Program-made: the position numbers and the translations under genes
Shown here: positions 1 to 5,145 of the stretch, piece after piece
How positions within the stretch are numbered: the first letter of the stretch is position 1
Layout of the letters: each line of letters begins with the position of its first letter
NCBI GenBank assembly: GCA_012839395.1
Contig: DUNJ01000069.1
Location: 1 to 5,211 of the forward strand
Direction: 5' to 3'
DNA length: 5,211 bases
From: Tepidimicrobium sp.
GTDB taxonomy: Bacteria > Bacillota > Clostridia > Tissierellales > Tepidimicrobiaceae
The notes under the pieces: generated by a model
Database searches by the model: none
What the model saw: the letters and a program-made list of their open reading frames with translations, nothing else
Told to the model about the DNA's origin: nothing

Positions 1-621
1 TCTATATAATGCAATCACCTTACCTAAAATGGTGACATCTTTTGAAACTATGGGTGACATAGATTTATTTTCAGGTTGTAAACGTATGTAGTCCTTTTCT
101 TTGAAAAATGTTTTAACAGCGACTTTCTCGCCTAGCAATGCTACAACTATATCTCCATTAGTGGCCTGATCTTGTTTTTTAACAAGAACATAATCTCCAT
201 TTAAGACTCCAGCCTCTACCATGCTATTTCCCTCTATTTTTAATATAAAAAGGGGGCCTTTCTCAGCCAGTTCTACATCAACAGGGAAAGTATCCTCGAT
301 ATATTCCGTTGTCAAAATTGGTTGTCCTGAAATAATTTTGCCAACTACAGGTATGTCAATAGTTTTTTTAGGTGGAAATAGAGCATCTGGACCTTTGTCC
401 AATACTTGGATAGCTCGGGGCTTAGTAGGGTCTTTCTTGATATATCCTTTAGCTGCCAAACTTTCTAGATGACCATGAACTGAAGATGTTGAACTTAATC
501 CAACTCCTGTACAAATTTCCCTTACAGCCGGTGGATAGCCCTGTTTTTTAATTTGGCTTTTTATAAAATGCAAAATTTCTACTTGTTTTTCATTTAAATC
601 TTCATATAAATCTTCATACAT
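1..621 (-). CDS. lexA: LexA repressor, SOS regulator (3' end outside the window)
   Basis: LexA represses DNA-repair genes and self-cleaves when bound to RecA filaments on single-stranded DNA. The 207 visible codons read MYEDLYEDLNEKQVEIL at the N-terminus. A winged-helix DNA-binding domain spans about residues 1-70, with the recognition helix region near 40-56 (GLSSTSSVHGHLESLAAKGY). The S24-type peptidase domain spans about 90-207. The catalytic pair is Ser133 (in EGNSM) and Lys170 (in VAVKTF), 37 residues apart as in E. coli LexA (Ser119/Lys156). The expected scissile bond lies 35 residues before the serine and is Ser98-Gly99 here instead of the usual Ala-Gly. The ATG at 621 has an SD (GAGGTG, 628-633) 6 bases upstream. 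The last visible codon is Arg in KVIALYR, so only a few codons and the stop are missing. It lies 141 bases after a tyrosine recombinase gene and has its own promoter and LexA box. Confidence 0.96.
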   Translation of the reverse strand, partial: MYEDLYEDLNEKQVEILHFIKSQIKKQGYPPAVREICTGVGLSSTSSVHGHLESLAAKGYIKKDPTKPRAIQVLDKGPDALFPPKKTIDIPVVGKIISGQPILTTEYIEDTFPVDVELAEKGPLFILKIEGNSMVEAGVLNGDYVLVKKQDQATNGDIVVALLGEKVAVKTFFKEKDYIRLQPENKSMSPIVSKDVTILGKVIALYR

Positions 622-698
622 TATAAACACCTCACATTATCTTCTATTTGCAATTTTAAAATAAAGCTGGTGGATTAATATATAGTTACTATACAGAT

Positions 699-736
699 AG
701 TATAGCATAAATAGAACAAAAATTAAACAGAAGTTC
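699..736 (-). promoter_or_regulatory. lexA promoter with extended -10
   Basis: On the minus strand a TATACT hexamer (699-704) is preceded by TGC, giving an extended -10 (TGCTATACT). The best -35 at 17 bases spacing is a poor TTTAAT, which fits an extended -10 promoter. Transcription would start near 692, giving a leader of about 70 bases. A short inverted repeat, TACTAT-ACAG-ATAGTA (687-702), overlaps the -10 and start point and could be a second protein-binding site or chance. The LexA box at 725-736 lies just upstream of the -35 zone. Confidence 0.6.
725..736 (-). promoter_or_regulatory. LexA (SOS) box upstream of lexA
   Basis: The minus strand reads GAAC-TTCT-GTTT, matching the core GAAC-N4-GTTC/T of the Bacillus/Clostridium-type LexA operator. 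It sits directly upstream of the lexA promoter, adjoining the -35 position, where binding would hinder RNA polymerase. lexA autoregulation is standard in this group, so the position supports the call. No equally good box was seen in front of the other genes. Confidence 0.7.
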
Positions 737-762
737 TTGGAGATAAACAATTTCACCTTTAT

Positions 763-1734
763 TTATTTAGACTTCGGTTTAATATCCGCCAATGGGTTGC
801 TGTTAACCGCCTGTCTTAACCTATCGTCATCTATATGAGTATATATCTGGGTAGTTGAAACACTTTCATGACCAAGTATTTCTTGTAATGCTCGTATATC
901 TACTTCACCATATTTATACATCAAGGTAGCTGCTGTATGCCTTAGCTTATGAGTAGAGTATACGGATGTATCAAAACCTGCTTGCCTTAGATATTTATCC
1001 ACCATATGTTGTATCGCTCTATTGCTCATTCTACGCTTTCTCATGCTTAAAAACAGCGCTTGTTCACCCTGGAGTGGCTTAGGCCTAACCTCTATATAAT
1101 CGTTAATTGCGGCGATACAGGATTCGTTTAGATAGATGGTCCTTTCTTTGTTTCCTTTGCCGACCACGATTAAGGTATCATCCCTTATTTTATTTAAATC
1201 GATACTAGATAATTCCGATAACCTTAAGCCACAATTTAAAAACAACATAATTATAGCATAGTCTCTTTTTCGAAATATTTCATTCTTATTCTTTAATACG
1301 GTATTTAGAAGTTTTTCACATTCTTCCAAGGTTAAATATGCAGGGTGCCTATTATCGGTTTTGGGAAACTCCAATTGATCTGCTGGATTTTTAGATATAA
1401 TTGCAATCTTGTTATGAAGATAATCGAAGAAAGATCTCAAGCTAGCTACCTTCCTAGATTTAGCAAAATTACTATTTCCTAAAACTTTATCTACATATGA
1501 TATAAACCCATGCAGGTCTTGTATAGTGACCTTGTTGATCATGTTCATATCTATATCATCAATGTCGATTTCTTCCATAGATGTGTCTTTATCTACTAAA
1601 CTGTATCGGATCTTTAGATATCTAAAAAATGTTCGCAAATCAAAAAAGTATTCCTTTATAGTATTTTGAGAAATCCCTCTGATACTTTCCATATAATTTA
1701 GGTAATCTTCAAGTATTAATGGTTTTTTGCTCAA
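763..1734 (-). CDS. XerC/XerD-like tyrosine recombinase (phage-integrase family)
   Basis: This 323-residue site-specific recombinase cuts and rejoins DNA through a covalent phosphotyrosine intermediate. An N-terminal SAM-like core-binding domain covers about residues 5-115 (LEDYLNYMESIRGISQNTI...SLRSFFDYL). The catalytic domain covers about 130-315. All active-site residues are visible: Arg171 (NCGLRLSEL), Lys193 in GKGNKER, His262 and Arg265 (HKLRH), His289 (LGHES) and nucleophile Tyr298 (QIYTH). The His289-Tyr298 spacing equals that of XerD. It is about 25 residues longer than XerC/XerD; part of the excess is an acidic stretch near 48-68 (DKDTSMEEIDIDDIDMNMI) in the N-terminal domain. The start is TTG, supported by GAGGGG (1741-1746) 6 bases upstream. 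It has its own strong promoter and a 38-base palindromic leader. Its partner and target sites are unknown. It could be a housekeeping Xer paralogue or a recombinase with a dedicated site nearby. Confidence 0.9.
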   Translation of the reverse strand: MSKKPLILEDYLNYMESIRGISQNTIKEYFFDLRTFFRYLKIRYSLVDKDTSMEEIDIDDIDMNMINKVTIQDLHGFISYVDKVLGNSNFAKSRKVASLRSFFDYLHNKIAIISKNPADQLEFPKTDNRHPAYLTLEECEKLLNTVLKNKNEIFRKRDYAIIMLFLNCGLRLSELSSIDLNKIRDDTLIVVGKGNKERTIYLNESCIAAINDYIEVRPKPLQGEQALFLSMRKRRMSNRAIQHMVDKYLRQAGFDTSVYSTHKLRHTAATLMYKYGEVDIRALQEILGHESVSTTQIYTHIDDDRLRQAVNSNPLADIKPKSK

Positions 1735-1760
1735 ATTCGTCCCCTCTCTCTGTTGTTTTT

Positions 1761-1798
1761 GTAATTAGTCACAAAATATTTATTTTGTGACTAATTAC
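1761..1798. repeat. Perfect 18-bp inverted repeat in the leader of the recombinase gene
   Basis: The left arm GTAATTAGTCACAAAATA (1761-1778) and right arm TATTTTGTGACTAATTAC (1781-1798) are exact reverse complements separated by only TT. The repeat begins about one base after the predicted transcription start and ends 26 bases before the TTG start codon. Neither strand has a T-run after it, so it is not a standard terminator. Candidate roles are a repressor operator, a recombination site with inverted arms bound by the neighbouring recombinase, or an mRNA 5' hairpin. The sequence does not decide between these. Confidence 0.85.
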
Positions 1799-1805
1799 GT
1801 CTATT

Positions 1806-1834
1806 ATTATAGCTAAAAAACGTCTTTTTTGCAA
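1806..1834 (-). promoter_or_regulatory. Sigma-A-type promoter of the tyrosine recombinase gene
   Basis: On the minus strand TTGCAA (-35, 1829-1834) is followed after exactly 17 bases by a consensus TATAAT (-10, 1806-1811). The start point is expected near 1799, the edge of the 38-base palindrome. The leader to the TTG codon would be about 65 bases. This is the best-matching promoter in the window. Confidence 0.75.
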
Positions 1835-2258
1835 TAAAATACTTTCAATCTTGTTCACAGGTTTATAAGATGGCTCTTGCTATTAAATCTTTAAATCTCT
1901 TTATTTAACCTAATTCATATCCAAATACGTTGATTATTTAGCAGCACCCATTTTTACATAATGTAACTTCTAAAACGAACTTATTTTGCCGTACATCCAA
2001 AATGGGTTCTCATTTTGCCCCAGAATCACCTTTAAAGCGAGCAGGCATAGTATTAGGTTAGAAGTGGGAAAATGCTCTTAAAATCGGACTTGAGGTCTTG
2101 GAAAAGTATTTGCACGTTTAAAGGACATACTAGAGCATTAAAGATAAAGAAATGTTGTTTAAGGAACCTATCAATATATAACAATTTATAAATTGAACAA
2201 TTTAATAGAACAACTCAGTAACTTATTGCAAATCTAATATAAGATTATTGTTATAAGC
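1835..2258. other. Non-coding intergenic stretch with no intact gene
   Basis: About 420 bases between the recombinase promoter and the inverted repeat after the aminotransferase gene. All frames are broken by frequent stops, and I recognise no tRNA, riboswitch or CRISPR array. Three similar ATTTT-rich elements occur at about 1949, 1982 and 2011, roughly 30 bases apart (CATTTTTACAT, TATTTTGCCGTACAT, CATTTTGCCCC). CAAAATG (1998-2004) and CATTTTG (2011-2017) form a small inverted repeat. Multiple short terminal repeats of this sort occur at the ends of some insertion sequences. With the broken reading frame at 2035-2148, a decayed mobile element is possible but not shown. Confidence 0.5.
2035..2148 (+). 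pseudogene. Possible decayed transposase C-terminal fragment (weak)
   Basis: The + frame encodes KRAGIVLG, stop, KWENALKIGLEVLEKYLHV, stop, RTY, stop, SIKDK. The amphipathic ALKIGLE block followed by an RTY-x-SIKD block loosely recalls the C-terminus of IS21-type IstA transposases, which end in a short helix followed by a Y-x-S/A-IKNIL-like motif. This is pattern memory, not an alignment, and three in-frame stops mean nothing functional is made. It is the only plus-strand coding relic I would consider. It may equally be chance. Confidence 0.2.
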
Positions 2259-2297
2259 TATCCTAGTTTACGTAATATTTATATGTAAACTAGGATA
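2259..2297. repeat. 13-bp inverted repeat after the aminotransferase gene, with dif-like half-sites
   Basis: TATCCTAGTTTAC (2259-2271) and GTAAACTAGGATA (2285-2297) are exact reverse complements around a 13-base AT-rich centre. The repeat lies 23 bases past the aminotransferase stop, where a terminator would be expected. Neither strand shows a T-run after it, so termination would be atypical. The inner half-site ATATGTAAACT (2281-2291) differs at one base from TTATGTAAACT, the XerD-binding half of Bacillus-type dif as I recall it. AGTTTACGTAA (2265-2275) matches the reverse of that half-site equally well, with a 5-base spacer between them. It may be a hairpin, a recombinase site or an operator. 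Confidence 0.7.
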
Positions 2298-2320
2298 TAC
2301 TTGAACTTATATCTTGAAAT

Positions 2321-3517
2321 CTAATTAATGTTTTCAATGATGTCTTTAATTCTTTTAAGGCCTTCTTTTATATTTTCCATCGAAGTAGCATATGACAACC
2401 GAATATAATCATCATCTCCAAATCCAATGCCGGGTATAACAGCAACCTTCCCATTATCCAATAAAATTTTAGCAAGATCTAGCGAAGTATCTATCTTTAC
2501 ATCGTTGAAAACCTTACCCTTTATATTTGTAATATTAACCATTATATAAAAAGCTCCTCCAGGTTTTTTGCAGCTCAAACCTTTAATATTGTTTATAATT
2601 TCAACCATATAGTTCCTTCGTTCTTTAAAGTATTTCTTCATTTTCATTACATTACTTTGATCTCCTGAAAGGCCTACTACGCTAGCATACTGGGATATAG
2701 AACAAGGGTTAGATGTAGTATGACTTTGAAGGTTGCTCATAACTCTTACAATATCTTTATGAGCCGCTGCATATCCTATTCGCCATCCAGTCATTGCATA
2801 GGCTTTAGACATCCCATTGATAACGATGGTTCTATCTTTAATATCATCATTTAATGAGGCAATGCTTACATGATTCTCATCGTAAGTCAACTGCTCATAT
2901 ATTTCATCTGAAATTATCAATATGTCGTTCTTCACAGCCCAATCAGCAATTTCTTTTAGTTCCTGTTCATCATATATTGAACCTGTTGGGTTGCTAGGGC
3001 TATTCAATATAATAGCCTTAGTTCTATCCGTCAACACTTTATTTAAGTCCTCAACATTAAATTTAAAATTTCTATCTTCTTTCGTTTGAATATACACTGG
3101 CTCTCCCCCGGAGATTTTTATCAATTCAGGATAGCTTACCCAATAAGGGACTCCAATAATTACCTCATCTCCTGGATTCATAATGGCCATTAATGCATTG
3201 TATATAGATTGTTTAGCTCCATTCGATATTATTATATTTTCAGAGGAATAATCAAGGTTATTTTCTTTTTTAAACTTCTTACAAATAGCCTCTTTTAGCT
3301 CAATAATTCCCGAGGCAGCGGTATATTTAACTAAACCTTCTTCAATAACCCTAATACCTTCTTGTCTAATATTTTTAGGCGTAATAAAATCGGGTTCCCC
3401 AGCACCAAAGCTTATAACGTCAATCCCCTGATCCCTCATATCCTTCGCTTTTGCCGTTATCTCCAATGTAACAGATGATGATATGCTTAATCCTTTCGTT
3501 GATAAATTAGATTTCAT
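2321..3517 (-). CDS. Class I PLP-dependent aminotransferase (AspB-like aspartate aminotransferase)
   Basis: A 398-residue fold-type I aminotransferase, the usual length for the Ibeta aspartate aminotransferase subgroup. It should transfer an amino group between aspartate (or related amino acids) and 2-oxoglutarate in the cytoplasm, using pyridoxal phosphate. Visible signatures are FGAGEPDF (37-44), PYWVSYPE (124-131), the cofactor-contacting NSPSNPTG (172-179), SDEIYEQL with Asp204 and Tyr207, the Schiff-base Lys238 in SKAYAMTGWRIGY with Arg246, and Arg373 in YIRLSYAT, which binds the substrate alpha-carboxylate. Overall it resembles the Thermus thermophilus-type enzyme closely. The ATG at 3517 has AGGAGG about 7 bases upstream, an excellent site. 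It follows the PadR gene by 18 bases and is the last gene of the PHP-padR-aminotransferase operon. Exact substrate preference (aspartate, aromatic or prephenate-type) cannot be read from sequence. Confidence 0.93.
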   Translation of the reverse strand: MKSNLSTKGLSISSSVTLEITAKAKDMRDQGIDVISFGAGEPDFITPKNIRQEGIRVIEEGLVKYTAASGIIELKEAICKKFKKENNLDYSSENIIISNGAKQSIYNALMAIMNPGDEVIIGVPYWVSYPELIKISGGEPVYIQTKEDRNFKFNVEDLNKVLTDRTKAIILNSPSNPTGSIYDEQELKEIADWAVKNDILIISDEIYEQLTYDENHVSIASLNDDIKDRTIVINGMSKAYAMTGWRIGYAAAHKDIVRVMSNLQSHTTSNPCSISQYASVVGLSGDQSNVMKMKKYFKERRNYMVEIINNIKGLSCKKPGGAFYIMVNITNIKGKVFNDVKIDTSLDLAKILLDNGKVAVIPGIGFGDDDYIRLSYATSMENIKEGLKRIKDIIENIN

Positions 3518-3535
3518 TTAATGACCTCCTATATA

Positions 3536-3919
3536 TTAAACTTTAATCTTGTATATATCTTTTAGTACGCTTTGAATAATTTTTAAAGAATCTTCAAAAA
3601 CCTCCTTGTTCTGCAATAAAATTCTTTGATAATGCTTATATCCATCGTCCGTGAGACGGTATCTTCTTATAGATCTTTTGTCTGGTTCATCCCACCATCC
3701 TACAATATATCCTTCAGCCTCTAAATTGCGAAGTAGGGGATATACCATTCCCGGGCTTGGTTCCCATCTATCATTTAACCTGCTTTTGATTTCCTCTATA
3801 ATTTCATTTCCATAAAAGGATCGATCTTTCAATAGATGTAATATGTACAGTTTAACAAAGGAGGTTGTACTTATTTTAGAAGGGAATTGCCGACTTCGCA
3901 TACCTTGATAATTCGTCAA
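3536..3919 (-). CDS. PadR-family transcriptional regulator
   Basis: A 127-residue winged-helix DNA-binding protein. PadR features run from about 20 to 95: FVKLYILHLLKDRSFYGNEIIEEI, then the PSPGMVYPLLRNLEAEGYIVG block that forms the recognition helix and following strand, then the wing RRYRLTDDGYKHY. A helical C-terminus (about 94-125) would dimerise. PadR proteins are usually repressors released by small ligands; the ligand is unknown here. The start is a TTG directly after the TAA of the PHP gene (no gap), with GAGAGGA (3925-3931) 5 bases upstream. An internal ATG at 3901 (Met7) lacks a properly spaced SD. Its place between a PHP phosphoesterase and an aminotransferase suggests it is co-transcribed and may regulate its own operon. 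No convincing PadR operator was located. Confidence 0.92.
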   Translation of the reverse strand: MTNYQGMRSRQFPSKISTTSFVKLYILHLLKDRSFYGNEIIEEIKSRLNDRWEPSPGMVYPLLRNLEAEGYIVGWWDEPDKRSIRRYRLTDDGYKHYQRILLQNKEVFEDSLKIIQSVLKDIYKIKV

Positions 3920-4735
3920 TTATATCCTCTCCCTCATTTCCAATATATCATTCAGATTAACGTAATATCTTCCTAGCAGATTTTCATTTTCCTTATCCCC
4001 ATGGAAATCCGATCCACCGGTTGTAAATAGATTGTATTTCTTAGCTAAATCTATAAGATAATAAACGTCATCACTATTATGTTTTGGATGTATAGCCTCT
4101 ATTCCATCGATTCCCATAGCTATACAATGGTCTATTATTTTCTTTTGACGAAGGATTCCCGGATGGGCAAGGACAGCTAATCCATGTAGCTCATGTATTA
4201 AATCTATAGTATCTCTAATATCTAGCCGATATCTTTCAACATAGGCAGGTTTACCCCTATCAAGATAAATATTAAAGGCTTCTTGAATGCTGTTGACATA
4301 CCCAGCCTCGACTAAAATCCTTGCTATATGAGGTCTTCCAACATAGTCGTTATTTGCTAAAGTTTGTTTCAGTCTATCATATGATATATCAATGTCTATA
4401 GCCTTCAGCCTATCAATTATATTAAGACCTCTTTCCCACCTAGACTTTCTCAGCTTATGACTAACACTCCTCATTTTAGGCGATTTATAATCAATAAAGT
4501 ATCCCAATATATGAACTTCTTCATCTTCATGAACGCAGCCAAATTCTATGCCAGGTATTACGATAAAATCGTTAAACTTTTTGCTAATCTGAATAGCCTG
4601 CTCTATACCAGATGTACTATCGTGGTCAGTAATAGCTATGCCATTCAATCCCTCATTAACTGCTAGAGAGACAACCTCCTCGGGAGAAAATATACCGTCC
4701 GAGAGATTAGTATGAACATGTAGATCAAATATCAT
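3920..4735 (-). CDS. PHP-domain metal-dependent phosphoesterase (RNase AM/YciV-like)
   Basis: This PHP (polymerase and histidinol phosphatase) protein is 271 residues long from the chosen start. Metal ligands are all present: DLHVHT and SDG near the N-terminus, TDHD, PGIEF with its Glu, VHILGYF, GRPHIA, LAHPG, AIHPKH and the C-terminal GGSDFHG. The architecture matches stand-alone PHP phosphoesterases such as E. coli RnaAM/YciV, which hydrolyse 3',5'-nucleoside bisphosphates (pAp) and trim short 5' RNA ends; that activity is inferred. An upstream in-frame GTG at 4753 is unlikely to be the start. It has no SD and lies at about the predicted transcription start. AGGGGG (4742-4747) lies between it and the ATGs and is 6 bases from the ATG at 4735, giving MIFDLHVHT, the typical PHP N-terminus. 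The ATG at 4738 is the alternative. First gene of the operon. Confidence 0.9.
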   Translation of the reverse strand: MIFDLHVHTNLSDGIFSPEEVVSLAVNEGLNGIAITDHDSTSGIEQAIQISKKFNDFIVIPGIEFGCVHEDEEVHILGYFIDYKSPKMRSVSHKLRKSRWERGLNIIDRLKAIDIDISYDRLKQTLANNDYVGRPHIARILVEAGYVNSIQEAFNIYLDRGKPAYVERYRLDIRDTIDLIHELHGLAVLAHPGILRQKKIIDHCIAMGIDGIEAIHPKHNSDDVYYLIDLAKKYNLFTTGGSDFHGDKENENLLGRYYVNLNDILEMRERI

Positions 4736-4741
4736 CATATA

Positions 4742-4747
4742 CCCCCT
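4742..4747 (-). promoter_or_regulatory. Shine-Dalgarno site that sets the PHP gene start
   Basis: AGGGGG on the minus strand stands 6 bases before the ATG at 4735 and only 3 before the ATG at 4738. It lies downstream of the in-frame GTG at 4753, so it cannot serve that codon. This supports the shorter protein. Confidence 0.7.
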
Positions 4748-4761
4748 ATCCACTACTATAT

Positions 4762-4767
4762 ATTATA
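4762..4767 (-). promoter_or_regulatory. Probable -10 of the PHP-padR-aminotransferase operon
   Basis: A consensus TATAAT lies on the minus strand about 27 bases before the ATG at 4735, with transcription expected near 4755. The -35 is poor (CTTTTA at 17 bases, TTTTAA at 16), so the promoter may need an activator or be weak. It sits in the 113-base gap after the spoVS terminator, which fits a fresh transcription start. Confidence 0.5.
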
Positions 4768-4813
4768 CACCAATTGCTTTAGATTAAAAGAATTTATATA
4801 CCAATACAAAAAT

Positions 4814-4845
4814 AAAAAAACCTGTTTAGATAAACAGGTTTTTTT
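4814..4845. terminator. Bidirectional intrinsic terminator after spoVS
   Basis: CCTGTTTA (4821-4828) and TAAACAGG (4831-4838) form a stem. It is flanked by an A-run on the left (4814-4820) and a T-run on the right (4839-4845), so it can terminate in both directions. On the minus strand it follows the spoVS stop by about 20 bases and ends in a U-rich tail, as expected for spoVS termination. It separates spoVS from the PHP operon. Confidence 0.88.
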
Positions 4846-4865
4846 ATTTTCCCGTACAACTACAA

Positions 4866-5126
4866 CTACCTTGGCTCAACAATTAATTTTATCGCCGTTC
4901 TTTCCTCACCATCGATTTCAATATCGGTAAAAGCAGGTATACATATTAGGTCCATCCCACTGGGCGCCACAAATCCTCGTGCTATAGCTACTGCTTTAAC
5001 TGCTTGATTTAAAGCACCCGCTCCAATAGCTTGGATTTCAGCGTTTCCTCTTTCTCTTAAAACTCCAGCTAGTGCTCCTGCTACAGAATTTGGACTTGAT
5101 TTTGCTGATACTTTTAACACATCCAT
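4866..5126 (-). CDS. spoVS: Stage V sporulation protein S (complete copy)
   Basis: An 86-residue protein covering the whole SpoVS family (an Alba-like small fold), the same length as the Bacillus subtilis protein. It contains the near-invariant KVSAKSSPNSVAGALAGVLR and IQAIGAGALNQAVKAVAIAR segments and the conserved C-terminus ending in KLIVEPR. SpoVS is needed for progress to late sporulation stages in Bacillus and is thought to bind nucleic acid; it is also common in clostridia. ATG at 5126 has AAGGGGG (5135-5141) 8 bases upstream. It ends in TAG followed by a strong terminator. A second spoVS copy ends 19 bases upstream, so this is the distal member of a tandem pair, probably on one transcript. 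Confidence 0.97.
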   Translation of the reverse strand: MDVLKVSAKSSPNSVAGALAGVLRERGNAEIQAIGAGALNQAVKAVAIARGFVAPSGMDLICIPAFTDIEIDGEERTAIKLIVEPR

Positions 5127-5145
5127 TAAAACATCCCCCTTAAGA

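Noticed and set aside
221..472. Plus-strand open frame of 83 codons
   Set aside because: It lies antisense inside lexA, which has full motif support; no recognisable domain.
713..736. GAAC ... GTTC inverted pair upstream of lexA on the plus strand
   Set aside because: The gap between halves is 16 bases instead of 4, so it is not a LexA operator; the true box is 725-736.
1768..1791. TCACA/TGTGA motifs inside the 38-base palindrome as a CRP/FNR-type site
   Set aside because: The half-sites are in the inverted order (TCACA before TGTGA) and too far apart for a CRP/FNR operator.
2259..2297. Standard rho-independent terminator for the aminotransferase gene
   Set aside because: The stem is good but has a 13-base loop, modest GC and no U-run on either strand; kept only as an inverted repeat.
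2701..2712. GAAC-AAGG-GTTA, a near match to a LexA box inside the aminotransferase gene
   Set aside because: One base off the core, deep in coding sequence and not near a promoter; chance match likely.
4457..4666. Plus-strand open frame of 69 codons
   Set aside because: Antisense to the well-supported PHP gene; composition and lack of motifs indicate a shadow frame.
4714..4721. ACATGT-like palindrome as a PadR operator
   Set aside because: It encodes the conserved PHP metal motif (DLHVHT region) downstream of the start codon, so its sequence is explained by the protein.
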